Positions 26,401 through 34,880 of a DNA stretch of 64,000 bases are shown in pieces. The notes under the pieces were generated by a model, which did not search any database, was not told where the DNA came from, and saw only the letters and a list, made by a program, of their open reading frames with translations. The first letter of the stretch is position 1. Each line of letters begins with the position of its first letter. Source of the stretch: Bacteroides intestinalis (GTDB lineage: Bacteria > Bacteroidota > Bacteroidia > Bacteroidales > Bacteroidaceae); the NCBI RefSeq assembly GCF_902364365.1, contig NZ_CABJDN010000007.1, positions 62,001 through 126,000 of the forward strand. Reading direction: 5' to 3'. Position numbers and translations under genes: made by a program.

Positions 26401-26635
26401 GGTAGGTATGCCTGTACCGGGCACTATGACCAGCGTATCATGGGAACGTCTGCAAGATCCGACACTGGTATTCGGCATTCCTGTGATTGGTTACCGCTTG
26501 CCCGATGGCAGTTATCTGGAAAATACGCAGTTGGAACCGGATATAAAAGTAGCCAATTCGCCCGAAACAATCGTGAAAGGCGAAGATACACAGTTGAAAG
26601 TAGCAGTAGAAGAATTATTGAAAGCACTACAATAG
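23435..26635 (+). CDS. Tricorn-like S41 family protease with N-terminal beta-propeller
   Basis: A 1066-aa exported protease. The signal peptide is MKKLIAYIALSFAAITSYA. Repeated SPDGK/SPDGT blades (about 30-640) form WD40/PD40-type propellers that gate or feed peptide substrates. The C-terminal half has a tricorn C1-like region, a PDZ domain (about 765-860) and the S41 catalytic domain; the probable nucleophile is Ser972 in CEANYSNAHG, with GMPVPGTMTS following. Size and order match the tricorn protease relatives of Bacteroidetes, thought to digest peptides in the periplasm. The start was placed at 23435 because it gives a clean signal peptide. It is a single gene ending at a terminator. Confidence 0.9.
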   Translation: MKKLIAYIALSFAAITSYATTPLWMRDVQISPDGTEIAFCYKGDIYKVPAKGGTATQLTTQDSYECTPIWSPDGKQIAFASDRNGNFDIFIMSANGGTAQRLTTHSATELPSAFTPDGKYILFSASIQDPASSALFPSAAMTELYKVPSVGGRTEQVLGTPAEAVCFDKSGNRFFYQDRKGGENEWRKHHTSSITRDVWMYDAKTGSHTNLTQHAGEDRNPIVSPGGQTVYFLSERNGGSFNVYSFPVSQPQSIKTITSFKTHPVRFLSMSNNGTLCYGYDGEIYTQQEGSNPRKINVEIIRDDQPQIAYLKYPDRATSATVSPDGKQIAFTVRGEVFVTSTDYNTTKQITHTAAEEDGLSFAPDNRTLAYASERSGNWQIYLAKIVREEDPNFPNATLIKEEVLLPSTTVERSHPQFSPDGKELAFIEDRNRLMVLNLETKKVRRITDGSTWYSTGGGFDYAWSPDSKWFTLEFIGNKHDPYSDIGLVSAQGNGEIINLTNSGYSSGSPSFALDGNAILFTTERYGMRAHASWGSLDDAMLVFLNQDAYDKFSLSKEDYELYKEANSDRQKVAAKDSSKVKDIVVELKNIEDRIVRLTPNSSNMGSTLISKDGKTLYYLASTESGRNLWKMDLNKKETKLLHKVDAGWTSLEMDKEGKTLFILNGKNMQKMNMASNDLKPIKYLAQVKLDLAAEREYMFDHVYKQQQKRFYNTNMHGVNWDAMTAAYRKFLPHIDNNYDFAELLSEWLGELNVSHTGGRFYPDGQSEPTASLGLLFDWNYQDKGMLIAEVIEKGPFDKATTKVKAGVVIEKIDGKEITPEADYYVLLNDKVKKKTLVSLYDPKTKERWEEVVIPIRDSELSTLLYERWVKQRAADVEKWSNGKLGYVHIKSMGDDSFRSIYSDILGKYNNCEGIVIDTRFNGGGRLHEDIEILFSGKKYFTQVVRGREACDMPSRRWNKPSIMLTCEANYSNAHGTPWVYSHQKLGKLVGMPVPGTMTSVSWERLQDPTLVFGIPVIGYRLPDGSYLENTQLEPDIKVANSPETIVKGEDTQLKVAVEELLKALQ

Positions 26636-26647
26636 ATAGGGATTATT

Positions 26648-26680
26648 AAGGAGCCAGACTATGAATTTGGCTCCTTTTTT
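26648..26680 (+). terminator. S41 protease terminator
   Basis: GGAGCCA and TGGCTCC flank a 12-base loop, followed by six T, 13 bases after the stop codon. Confidence 0.85.
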
Positions 26681-26717
26681 GTACCTTTGCGGCAAAATCA
26701 ACAAATAATCTAAATTC

Positions 26718-28313
26718 ATGTTTGCTGACCTACTTAATTCCTCCTATTTCGCCCTCTTCCTCATCGTCGCATTGGGCTTCATGCTGGGAAAAATCAAAAT
26801 TAAAGGATTATCTCTGGACGTTTCCGCAGTTATTTTCATTGCTCTTCTCTTTGGACACTTCGGTGTAGTCATTCCTAAAGAGTTAGGAAACTTCGGATTG
26901 GTACTTTTCATCTTTACTATCGGTATTCAGGCCGGTCCCGGTTTCTTCGACTCGTTCCGAAGTAAAGGTAAGACCCTGATCATAATCACTATGTTGATTA
27001 TTTGCTCGGCTTCCCTTACTGCTGTCGGGCTCAAATACCTTTTCGACATCGATACCCCCAGTGTAGTAGGATTGATAGCCGGTGCACTGACCAGTACACC
27101 GGGACTTGCCGTAGCCATCGACAGTACAAATTCTCCATTGGCATCCATTTCCTACGGTATCGCTTATCCGTTTGGAGTTATCGGTGTGATCCTGTTTGTA
27201 AAGCTGCTTCCCCGCATTATGCGCATTGATCTGGATAAGGAAGCCCGCCGACTGGAAAAAGAACGTCGAGGACAGTTTCCCGAACTGACTACCTGTATTT
27301 ATCGTGTAACAAACCCTGCCGTATTCAATCGTAGCCTGATGCAAATCAATGCACGGACCATGACAGGAGCTGTTATTTCACGCCATAAACACGATGATGT
27401 CATTTCCATCCCTACAGCTCAGACAGTGTTACACGAAGACGATTACATACAGGCAGTAGGCAGTGAAGAAGCTCTGAACCAACTTTCGGTCTTAGTTGGA
27501 GAACGCGAAGAAGGTGAATTACCTTTGGTAGACACACAGGAAATCGAATCCTTATTACTGACCAAAAAGGATATGATTAATAAACAATTGGGGGATTTGA
27601 ACCTGATGAAAAACTTCGGATGTACGATAACACGTGTCCGCCGAAGCGGCATCGACCTGTCTCCGTCACCGGATTTAACTCTGAAATTCGGCGACAAACT
27701 GATGGTGGTAGGAGAAAAAGAAGGACTTAAAGGATTGGCCCGCTTACTGGGAAACAATGCTAAAAAGCTATCTGATACAGACTTCTTCCCTATTGCAATG
27801 GGTATTGTTTTAGGAGTACTGTTCGGCAAACTGAATATTACTTTCCCCGGTGGTTTATCTTTCTCTCCAGGATTGACGGGAGGTATTTTGATTGTGGCTC
27901 TGTTCTTAAGTGCAATTGGTAAGACAGGACCTATTCTATGGTCTATGTCCGGACCTGCTAACCAATTATTGCGTCAGTTGGGATTGTTGCTTTTCCTTGC
28001 CGAAGTCGGCACCTCGGCTGGTACCAATCTTGTAGCAACTTTCCAGGAAAGCGGCTGGCTGCTATTTGGAGTAGGTGCTGCTATTACGCTGGTACCTATG
28101 TTAGTAGCTGTGTTTGTTGGGGTGTTTGTCTTCAAAATCAGTATACTCGACTTATTGGGAACCATCACCGGTGGTATGACCAGTACTCCGGGACTTGCAG
28201 CGGCAGACTCTATGACTGACAGTAACATTCCGAGTGTAGCTTACGCTACGGTTTATCCTATTGCAATGGTATTCCTTATACTGTTTATCCAGATTATTGC
28301 AACTATGGTTTAA
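26718..28313 (+). CDS. Putative transporter, AspT/YidE (AAE) family with TrkA-C domains
   Basis: A 531-aa inner-membrane protein. Two blocks of about five membrane helices (residues 5-160 and 355-531) enclose two cytosolic TrkA-C (RCK-C) ligand-binding domains (about 190-350). The duplicated motif GLIAGALTSTPGLA and GTITGGMTSTPGLA, one in each half, is the family hallmark of aspartate:alanine exchangers and YidE/YbjL. The substrate is unknown. The TACCTTTG at 26682-26689 is a good -7 box, 29 bases before the ATG. Confidence 0.88.
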   Translation: MFADLLNSSYFALFLIVALGFMLGKIKIKGLSLDVSAVIFIALLFGHFGVVIPKELGNFGLVLFIFTIGIQAGPGFFDSFRSKGKTLIIITMLIICSASLTAVGLKYLFDIDTPSVVGLIAGALTSTPGLAVAIDSTNSPLASISYGIAYPFGVIGVILFVKLLPRIMRIDLDKEARRLEKERRGQFPELTTCIYRVTNPAVFNRSLMQINARTMTGAVISRHKHDDVISIPTAQTVLHEDDYIQAVGSEEALNQLSVLVGEREEGELPLVDTQEIESLLLTKKDMINKQLGDLNLMKNFGCTITRVRRSGIDLSPSPDLTLKFGDKLMVVGEKEGLKGLARLLGNNAKKLSDTDFFPIAMGIVLGVLFGKLNITFPGGLSFSPGLTGGILIVALFLSAIGKTGPILWSMSGPANQLLRQLGLLLFLAEVGTSAGTNLVATFQESGWLLFGVGAAITLVPMLVAVFVGVFVFKISILDLLGTITGGMTSTPGLAAADSMTDSNIPSVAYATVYPIAMVFLILFIQIIATMV

Positions 28314-28399
28314 GCCAAACAAATATATACTTGATTAAATGATTTCATTTCAGTATAAAAATAACTAATTGGTTATCAGTGATGTTATAATAGTCTAAT

Positions 28400-28487
28400 C
28401 TCAGTATAGGACTGAGGTACCCTAAGTATGATATTGAGATACCCTAAGTATACGACTGAAGTACCCTCAATATACGACTATGCCTCG
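28400..28487. repeat. Four exact-period 22-bp degenerate repeats (array B)
   Basis: Units at 28400, 28422, 28444 and 28466, each 22 bases, share the form CTnAnTAT..nACTnAGnTACC. The first is an inverted repeat, CTCAGT-ATAGG-ACTGAG. The same word in reverse orientation (TTCAGTCGTATA) occurs in array C at 38400. It lies 87 bases after the transporter gene. Confidence 0.8.
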
Positions 28488-28586
28488 AATATTAATTAAT
28501 CGTAAGGAATTAGTATTATATCAAGCATTTATATACTAAAACTATAATTCGAGTTGGATGCACAAAAAATAGGTTTCTGCCATTCA

Positions 28587-28902
28587 CTAAGTCAGGACAA
28601 TATCCAGATCTCGATAGTCATTGACCTCATCTGTATAGGTATAATAGTACAAACTGTTATTGAGATGAGCACCACCATTACCCACATAAGTAATCCAGAC
28701 TTCAGTCTCCTCGCTTCCAACGATCAAATCAGAACACTCAGTATGGCAATCACTTGGCGTATTCCTAATCCCTTCCGGACGAAAATTATAGACAGCCGTA
28801 ATCAACGCATCATTCAGTTCGCTCTCGGCTCTCGTAACACCTTTATTTACAACAACATCCCCCCTTCGAATAGGTAGAATAAAACCAAATAAATAAAATC
28901 AT
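28587..28902 (-). pseudogene. Truncated or frameshifted exported-protein gene
   Basis: The minus frame ending at 28587 reads about 100 residues of convincing protein (GVTRAESELNDALITAVYNF ... TYVGNGGAHLNNSLYYYTYTD) but has no usable start. In the next frame an ATG at 28902 opens MILFIWFYSTYSKG and reaches a run of six G (28859-28864). With five G the two join in frame. The C-terminal part resembles the calcium-binding-like DUF4114 segment of LruC-type Bacteroides surface proteins; that is a tentative match. Remnant, or homopolymer-controlled gene. Confidence 0.45.
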
Positions 28903-28995
28903 TATAAAACACCTCACATAACACAAAGCTCACACAAACTAAAAAATATATCAACATTAACTATCTATTGCTTTTATGATAAATAAAGCAAAACC

Positions 28996-29050
28996 ACCCA
29001 CTACTTTTAGTGGGTACTTGCTATTTTCAACAAAATTCCCCTTAAATTTG
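28996..29050 (+). promoter_or_regulatory. Hairpin and -7 element before the nitroreductase fusion
   Basis: ACCCACT (28996-29002) pairs with AGTGGGT (29009-29015) around a 6-base loop. TAAATTTG (29043-29050) is a -7-type box 25 bases before the start codon. The hairpin could be a terminator of an incoming transcript or an operator. Confidence 0.45.
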
Positions 29051-29075
29051 CATACGATATAAATACCAACTAAAT

Positions 29076-30317
29076 ATGAAAACATTGAAAGTCCAAACCA
29101 TTATAAGCCTGACAACTTGCTTTTTCCTGATTCTGGCAGTAACAATTTGTAAGGGAAACAAGTTCGGGAGCATTCTCTCCGATGAGGAAAATGCAACAGA
29201 AAACTCTACAGGAACTTCCGATATATTACGGCATACGGATGAAGGAGTACAGATAATATCTACCCGAAAAATAACGAAAGATATCAACGGATATGGAGGA
29301 AATATCCCTCTTGAGGTCTATATGCAGGATAACCGCATTACAAAAGTTGTGGCATTGGAAAACTCTGAAACCCCCAGTTACTTTGCCAAGGTACGAAACA
29401 GTGACCTGCTGCAACAATGGAATAATCTATCACCGGAAGAAGCAATCAATAAAGAAGTAGACGGAATATCCGGAGCTACAGAATCTTCGGTAGCTATTAT
29501 CCAGTCCATCCACAGGGCAATGGAATATGCAAAGGAACATTCGGCCGACAAGCCTGCAACTGCTTTCAGGTTTGACTGGATACTTTTCCTGGGTTTACTG
29601 GCAGGCATTGCACTGTGCACCCTGATCATTGTATATTTCTCCAGAAAACCTAAAGGACAAATGACACAATATGTACTGAACACTTTCAGTCTTGCCTTGG
29701 TTATAGTAGTAACTGCATTATCTATTCAACCGAGACCAAATCAACCTAATAAGATGGAGGAACCTATTATGAAACAAAATGATAAACTTTCCGTTCTTGA
29801 AGCCATACATGTAAGAACCAGTATCCGCTCTTATCAACCACAAGAAGTAGAAGATGAAAAAATAGAGCAGCTGTTAAGAGCTGCCATGGCTGCTCCCACA
29901 GCAACCAATAGACAACCTTGGGCTTTCATTGTCATCAGGGATAAAGAGATTCTAAACGAATTGAGTTCTACCCTTCCTTATACCAAAATGGCAAAGGATG
30001 CTCCACTGGCCATCGTAGTATGTGGAGATTTAAATAAAGCTATCAGTGGTGCAGGTATGGAGTACTGGGTACAAGATGCTTCGGCTGCAACAGAAAACTT
30101 ACTGCTGGCTGCACAAGGTTTAGGATTAGGGGCCGTATGGTCAGGAGTTTACCCTATAGAAGAACGGGTAAAAGAAGTACAGAAAATACTCCTATTGCCT
30201 AAAGACATCATTCCCCTAAACGTAATTCCAATCGGCTATCCAGCCGAGAATCCACTTCCGAAAGATAAATGGAAACCGGAAAATATTCATTATAACCGCT
30301 GGACAGAGAGCAAATAA
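29076..30317 (+). CDS. FMN-binding domain / nitroreductase fusion membrane protein
   Basis: A 413-aa fusion. A membrane helix (about 8-25) is followed by an extracytosolic FMN-binding domain of the RnfG/NqrC type (about 55-155), whose DGISGAT sequence at residues 129-135 fits the Dxx(S/T)GA(T/S) site where ApbE attaches FMN covalently to the last Thr. Two more hydrophobic segments follow (about 170-190 and 199-217), with a basic loop between them, then a nitroreductase domain (about 238-413; RTSIRSYQPQEVEDEKIEQLL, PTATNRQPWAF). The topology would put both domains outside the cytosol unless the third segment is not inserted. An internal ATG at 29769 has GGAGG 8 bases upstream and could also give a free nitroreductase. 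Likely role: flavin-based electron transfer across the membrane; substrate unknown. Confidence 0.85.
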   Translation: MKTLKVQTIISLTTCFFLILAVTICKGNKFGSILSDEENATENSTGTSDILRHTDEGVQIISTRKITKDINGYGGNIPLEVYMQDNRITKVVALENSETPSYFAKVRNSDLLQQWNNLSPEEAINKEVDGISGATESSVAIIQSIHRAMEYAKEHSADKPATAFRFDWILFLGLLAGIALCTLIIVYFSRKPKGQMTQYVLNTFSLALVIVVTALSIQPRPNQPNKMEEPIMKQNDKLSVLEAIHVRTSIRSYQPQEVEDEKIEQLLRAAMAAPTATNRQPWAFIVIRDKEILNELSSTLPYTKMAKDAPLAIVVCGDLNKAISGAGMEYWVQDASAATENLLLAAQGLGLGAVWSGVYPIEERVKEVQKILLLPKDIIPLNVIPIGYPAENPLPKDKWKPENIHYNRWTESK

Positions 30318-30327
30318 AAAGAAGCAA

Positions 30328-30717
30328 TTATTCATCCATATCATCCAGATGTATTTCCAAAGCCTTCACCGAAATATAAATCTCGTATACAGAAATAGCC
30401 AGAGAAATAATCAATAACACCATTGCCAATCCAAAAATATAGATGGATACAAGATAGAGCTGTATATAAATAAAGAACATACTTACAACACACAACAACA
30501 AACTGCCTGTTCCCGTCACCTGCATGGCACGTGTCAGATACAAGCGTTTACGAAGATTTGCGATCTGTGCTGCGGTTACTGACGAATGATTTCCCCGATA
30601 CTGTTCCTTCAATGTACGTACCAATTGAGCATACGACATGAACCGATTGGTATAAGCCAGCATAATCAATGAAATTGCCGAAAACAGCAGAGCGGGAGTC
30701 GTTAAATCTATTTCCAT
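30328..30717 (-). CDS. DUF2721 family membrane protein
   Basis: A 129-aa protein with three membrane helices (about 5-22, 65-85 and 90-112) separated by a basic cytosolic loop, matching DUF2721. It ends in an acidic tail (HLDDMDE). It converges on the nitroreductase fusion with 10 bases between stops. The 200 bases upstream hold only A+T-rich sequence and a possible promoter. Function is unknown for the family. Confidence 0.82.
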   Translation of the reverse strand: MEIDLTTPALLFSAISLIMLAYTNRFMSYAQLVRTLKEQYRGNHSSVTAAQIANLRKRLYLTRAMQVTGTGSLLLCVVSMFFIYIQLYLVSIYIFGLAMVLLIISLAISVYEIYISVKALEIHLDDMDE

Positions 30718-30917
30718 ATTTCTATTATAACTTAAAATGCATAACGATATCTTTAATAAGTATTGAAACCTAAATTCTCATATAAAGCCATTCTCTAATT
30801 TTCATATACCATTTTTTTAGAGTAATGCATTACGCAAAGTTACAATAAAAATCAGAAGATTACATTGCTACTACGCAACCTTTTCGCGCAGTAGCAATTA
30901 ATTTATTCATCATACCC

Positions 30918-31355
30918 CTACTTCTTATCATAAATTCCATTAGAGAATTTTCCATAAGCCATCACCTGGTTCGTATCAGGGAAGTGTACAATCTCTGGAA
31001 GATTATTTGTGTCGAAATCAATATAAACCAGCTTTTCCGTATCCGATCCGTTGCGAATAACATGCGCACCTTCCGGACCCGCAGGGAAAGTAATAGCATC
31101 ACCGGCTTTCACCGTTACATCTCCATTGATGGTACGAACGATACCTGTACCGCTGATAATATAGAATACCTCTTCATCCGTTTCATGATAATGGTATCCA
31201 TAGGCAAAACTACCCGGTTCCACTTCTACAAAGTTCACACGGCACTGGTTCACATCCGCCTGCGCAACAATCGGTTTCACTGTAAATTCATTACCGCCCT
31301 GACTAATTTTCTGACCTTCTGCGGTCCTGTAATTCTTTACTGTAAGCTCTTTCAT
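30918..31355 (-). CDS. Cupin-domain protein
   Basis: A 145-aa single-domain cupin. Motif 1 (YGYHYHETDEEVFYIISGTG) supplies the His/His/Glu metal ligands and motif 2 (GDAITFPAGPEGAHVIRNG) the remaining His. The protein is a beta-barrel, probably metal-bound. The substrate is unknown; relatives include sugar isomerases, dioxygenases and small regulatory sensors. Monocistronic. Confidence 0.88.
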   Translation of the reverse strand: MKELTVKNYRTAEGQKISQGGNEFTVKPIVAQADVNQCRVNFVEVEPGSFAYGYHYHETDEEVFYIISGTGIVRTINGDVTVKAGDAITFPAGPEGAHVIRNGSDTEKLVYIDFDTNNLPEIVHFPDTNQVMAYGKFSNGIYDKK

Positions 31356-31580
31356 CGTTTTTTGTTTTTAAATTGTTTATAAGATAGTTGCATTCATCAG
31401 TTTTTTCACTAACTTCGCAATGCAGTCAGTGACTTTCCGACAGTGCAAAGCTATGCACTATTTTACTTATAAACAAGAAGTTACAAACAAGTAAGATAGT
31501 TACCTAAAGGTTACTTTTGCTGAAAAGCAAGAGTTTAAAAATGAAGAAAAAGAGAAAATAATTAATTATGACCTAATCAC

Positions 31581-31979
31581 ATGAGTATGAAAACAAGAAT
31601 TACCTCTAATCGTATCACAGAACTACACCCGGACGAGATATTCGTTTTCGGTAGTAATCTGGAAGGCGCACATGGTGGCGGAGCCGCTTATCTGGCATGG
31701 AAAAAATGGGGAGCCATCTGGGGACAAGGAACCGGATTGCAAGGACAGACCTATGGTATTCCGACTATGCACGGAGAACCGGAAGCCATCAAACCTTATG
31801 TAGATGAATTTATCCGCTTTGCTAAAGAACACTCACAATACACTTTCCTTGTTACAGAAATAGGATGCGGCATTGCCGGTTTTGCCCCGAAAGAAATTGC
31901 TCCTCTATTTAAAGAAGCTGCAAACGTGCCCAATATCCACCTGCCTCAACGTTTCTGGGATGTACTGAATGCAAAATAA
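31581..31979 (+). CDS. A1S_2505-type phage-related protein (macro-like)
   Basis: A 132-aa protein with FVFGSNLEGAHGGGAAYLAWKKWGAIWGQGTGLQGQTYGIPT, the signature of a family annotated as an A1S_2505-type phage non-structural protein and often likened to macro domains that bind ADP-ribose. The glycine-rich block (residues 22-48) would bind the nucleotide, and a GCGIAGFAPKEIAPLF block lies near residue 94. An alternative start two codons downstream (31587) is equally good. It overlaps the convergent drug exporter by 34 bases at the 3' end. Such genes occur both in phages and as single chromosomal copies in gut bacteria. Confidence 0.75.
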   Translation: MSMKTRITSNRITELHPDEIFVFGSNLEGAHGGGAAYLAWKKWGAIWGQGTGLQGQTYGIPTMHGEPEAIKPYVDEFIRFAKEHSQYTFLVTEIGCGIAGFAPKEIAPLFKEAANVPNIHLPQRFWDVLNAK

Positions 31980-33151
31980 AGTCTTGCCCGCCTTCTGCCC
32001 AAAGCCAGTAAAATACAGGAAAGGGAACAAAGAGAGCAGATGACAAATATTACCCCCGTGGAAACCAAAATGTTTCCAATACCTACTAAAGGAGAGACAA
32101 TGCCACCAAACGAAAAGCAGACAGCCCCCAACAATGCTGAGGCTGTCCCGGCATTGTCGCGCTCACACTCCATAGCTAATGCAGTAGATGTAGTGAACGT
32201 CATTCCCATCATAAAGAGAACTGCCAGCAACAGGAGTTCATAAATCCAGAAACTGCAACCTAAAGCCAATGCGGCACATTCGAGCAAGGAGAAGATAAGC
32301 ATACCCATACAGCCAATCAGTGTTCCGTTCGCTGGTCGGCGAAACTTTACAGAAAATGCCGCCGCTCCACCGATAGCTATGGCATTAATACTGAAACAAA
32401 CGCTGAAAGCAAAAGGGGAATAACCATAGTGCTGCTGTATAATAAAGGGGGAAGATGCAATATAGGCAAACAGCACTCCCTGTGCAAAAGCCAGTTGCAA
32501 CACATAGCAAACAAACTGCTTATTCTTAAGTACTACCTTGAAACTGTGAAAGGTATCCGCCCACTTCGTAGCCAGACGGTTTTCTTTAGGAAGCGACTCC
32601 CGGAAACGGATACATCCTATCAGGAGCAATACCCCCAGCACAAGTAAAATACCGAAAATGCCCTGCCAACCGATAGCTTCCGTAAAGACTCCCCCGATAA
32701 TAGGAGCTACCACGGGAGCAATACCGTTAATAGCACCAATAATCGCCAACATCTTTGCCAGATCTCTACCTGAAAATTTATCCGTAGCAATGGAACGGGC
32801 TATTACGATACCTCCCGCCCCGGCAATACCTTGTATCAAACGGAAAGCAACGAATTGCTGGATGTTCTGAGCAAACAAGCAGCACACTGTTGATACGATA
32901 AACAACCACATGGCAACCTGCAACGGTATGCGCCTGCCATAACGGTCGCTCAAAGGTCCGAAGAATATCTGGCCGACAGCCAGTCCGATCATACTGGTAG
33001 TTAATCCCAACTGGACCATTGAAGAACTCGTGTTGAAGTATTCTCCCATAACCGGAAGACTTGGCAGATACATATCCGTAACAAAAGGCCCGAAGGCCGT
33101 CAGCATGCCCAATAAAATAAGAATGAACAGTTTTGAATTATCTTTTCCCAT
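31946..33151 (-). CDS. Bcr/CflA-type multidrug efflux MFS transporter
   Basis: A 401-aa major-facilitator proton antiporter with 12 predicted membrane helices. The MFS motif between helices 2 and 3 (GPLSDRYGRRIPL, near residue 63) and the antiporter motif C region (GIAGAGGIVIARSIATDKF, ending near 135) identify the drug-H+ antiporter DHA1 group, Bcr/CflA subfamily. The start MGKDNSK gives a normal N-terminus. It precedes the EmrAB-like operon on the same strand but has its own 130-base upstream gap. Confidence 0.88.
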   Translation of the reverse strand: MGKDNSKLFILILLGMLTAFGPFVTDMYLPSLPVMGEYFNTSSSMVQLGLTTSMIGLAVGQIFFGPLSDRYGRRIPLQVAMWLFIVSTVCCLFAQNIQQFVAFRLIQGIAGAGGIVIARSIATDKFSGRDLAKMLAIIGAINGIAPVVAPIIGGVFTEAIGWQGIFGILLVLGVLLLIGCIRFRESLPKENRLATKWADTFHSFKVVLKNKQFVCYVLQLAFAQGVLFAYIASSPFIIQQHYGYSPFAFSVCFSINAIAIGGAAAFSVKFRRPANGTLIGCMGMLIFSLLECAALALGCSFWIYELLLLAVLFMMGMTFTTSTALAMECERDNAGTASALLGAVCFSFGGIVSPLVGIGNILVSTGVIFVICSLCSLSCILLALGRRRARLYFAFSTSQKR

Positions 33152-33280
33152 ATAAACTTAATTTATATATTTCGTGGAATATACGTCCACTTTCGGACTG
33201 CAAAAATAAGAATAATCCATTTTATTCTCCCTACCTATTTTATTCAAAGCTATCCAATACAAGAACAAAAAAATCTCAAC

Positions 33281-34876
33281 TTAACCTGTGGCTTCCAATT
33301 TCTTGTCCATACGCAACTCATGCTTCACAAAACGGCGAATAGAGCGGTAAGTAGGATGCAGTACTTTATACGGACGAATGTCACTTTCGTAAACCAGGAA
33401 CACCAACAGACAAAACAATGCTAACAGAACAAGCCAGCCGTACAGTTCTTTCATTGAAACCATCAGGGCCTGTTGTTGTACAACACCATATAACTCTCCT
33501 GCAGGTATCCGGCTGATAAAAGGGTTCACATGATCTAACCCAGTGCCCAGCAGCATTGCATTCTTCTTCATTGCCCCATTCAGAGCATGTCCCAAAATGG
33601 CCGTGCCCAGAGCTCCACCAAATCCGGCACTGACAAACGACTGCACAGACACCGCCTGGAAAAAATGCTGGAAGGGAACACGAGACAATACTGTAAGGAA
33701 ACAAATAGCTATCATCACATACCCGAAGCTACGCAGAAACAGCGGTATAAACAAGGTCTCCTTTGGTAAAGCATACTCAATACCGAAATAGAAATACATC
33801 AGATACCCGGTAATGGAAGAAAATGCAATCACCGTCATTGTCTTATAACGCCATTTACGACGGGAGAAAGTGAAGAAGGTAAAGCCCGCTCCCACAACAA
33901 TCCCCAGCAGAACCACCCAGTTGAGTGAAATTACATTCAAGGCATCATACCCCAATATGCCTTCCATATAGACATGTTCGAACAGATGTGATGGTGCCAG
34001 CAAAATATCTATTATTATATATAGTATAAAAGGAAGCCAAACAGCGCGATACGTCCACGTCTTCAAAGCAATGAACGGATGACGGATGAAAGATGCACGC
34101 CACAGATTCAATACAAGAATCAGGGCACCGATGATAGTTGCCGTACGTATCTGGAAAGACTGATACCAATCATAATGTTCCCCATACACGCAGACAAAAA
34201 GGATACACAACAGCACAAGTCCCCACATCAAAGCCCCCAACCAATCGATACCGAACAACGGTAATTTCGGCAAGGAGCGATAACTACGGAATAACCACAA
34301 TGTAACCAGCATCACCAATAGCAACAAGCCAATAATCAACCAATGCATATACTCCCACTTCGCCCAGAAGGCCGTATAGATTGTTACCAATCCCGATAGC
34401 TGAATACAACTCTGCACCAGCAGGTAGATAAAGCAGAAGAATACCGATAGATCCCGCTTGGGAGTAAGCCATAATTGAATGGTAGAATTACATTCGAACG
34501 TGGCCCACATGCGGAAGATACCTGCAAAGAAACAGGTGATTACCAGCACAGGAATACTATGTGTATGCATACATATCAGATTAGAAATAATCAGGGCAAT
34601 GCTGCACGTCATCAACGAAGCCTTCGAAGTAAAACGGAACTTCAGGCGGAACATGATGGCAAATGTCAACCCCATGCCCACCATAGAAGCATAACCTGCC
34701 ATCATAATGTCCTCCTGCATTAATGCCGTAGAGCCAACCATCTCATTGACTGCCGCCAAATAGAGACCACCGGAGAACTGGAAGACTATGACAAAGGCAA
34801 TGATAATCCAGGGGCGCAGTTTAGGAGGTACAAAATCACGGATAGCCGGAATGGAAAAAGGTCCTGTTTCGTGCAT
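33281..34876 (-). CDS. EmrB-like MFS exporter, DHA2 family
   Basis: A 531-aa inner-membrane transporter with about 14 membrane helices, the DHA2 layout. Sequence is diverged from EmrB, lacking the classic motif A, but length, helix count and the operon context fit. It would form a tripartite pump with the adaptor (4 bases upstream) and the outer-membrane channel. It is the last gene of the three-gene minus-strand operon that starts at 37273. Confidence 0.85.
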   Translation of the reverse strand: MHETGPFSIPAIRDFVPPKLRPWIIIAFVIVFQFSGGLYLAAVNEMVGSTALMQEDIMMAGYASMVGMGLTFAIMFRLKFRFTSKASLMTCSIALIISNLICMHTHSIPVLVITCFFAGIFRMWATFECNSTIQLWLTPKRDLSVFFCFIYLLVQSCIQLSGLVTIYTAFWAKWEYMHWLIIGLLLLVMLVTLWLFRSYRSLPKLPLFGIDWLGALMWGLVLLCILFVCVYGEHYDWYQSFQIRTATIIGALILVLNLWRASFIRHPFIALKTWTYRAVWLPFILYIIIDILLAPSHLFEHVYMEGILGYDALNVISLNWVVLLGIVVGAGFTFFTFSRRKWRYKTMTVIAFSSITGYLMYFYFGIEYALPKETLFIPLFLRSFGYVMIAICFLTVLSRVPFQHFFQAVSVQSFVSAGFGGALGTAILGHALNGAMKKNAMLLGTGLDHVNPFISRIPAGELYGVVQQQALMVSMKELYGWLVLLALFCLLVFLVYESDIRPYKVLHPTYRSIRRFVKHELRMDKKLEATG

Positions 34877-34880
34877 AATA

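Noticed and set aside
28400..28487. CRISPR array
   Set aside because: Repeats are contiguous 22-base degenerate units with no unique spacers, and no cas genes are in the window.
28554..28877. 107-codon plus-strand frame
   Set aside because: It lies opposite the better-supported minus-strand remnant; composition is unlike the neighbouring genes.
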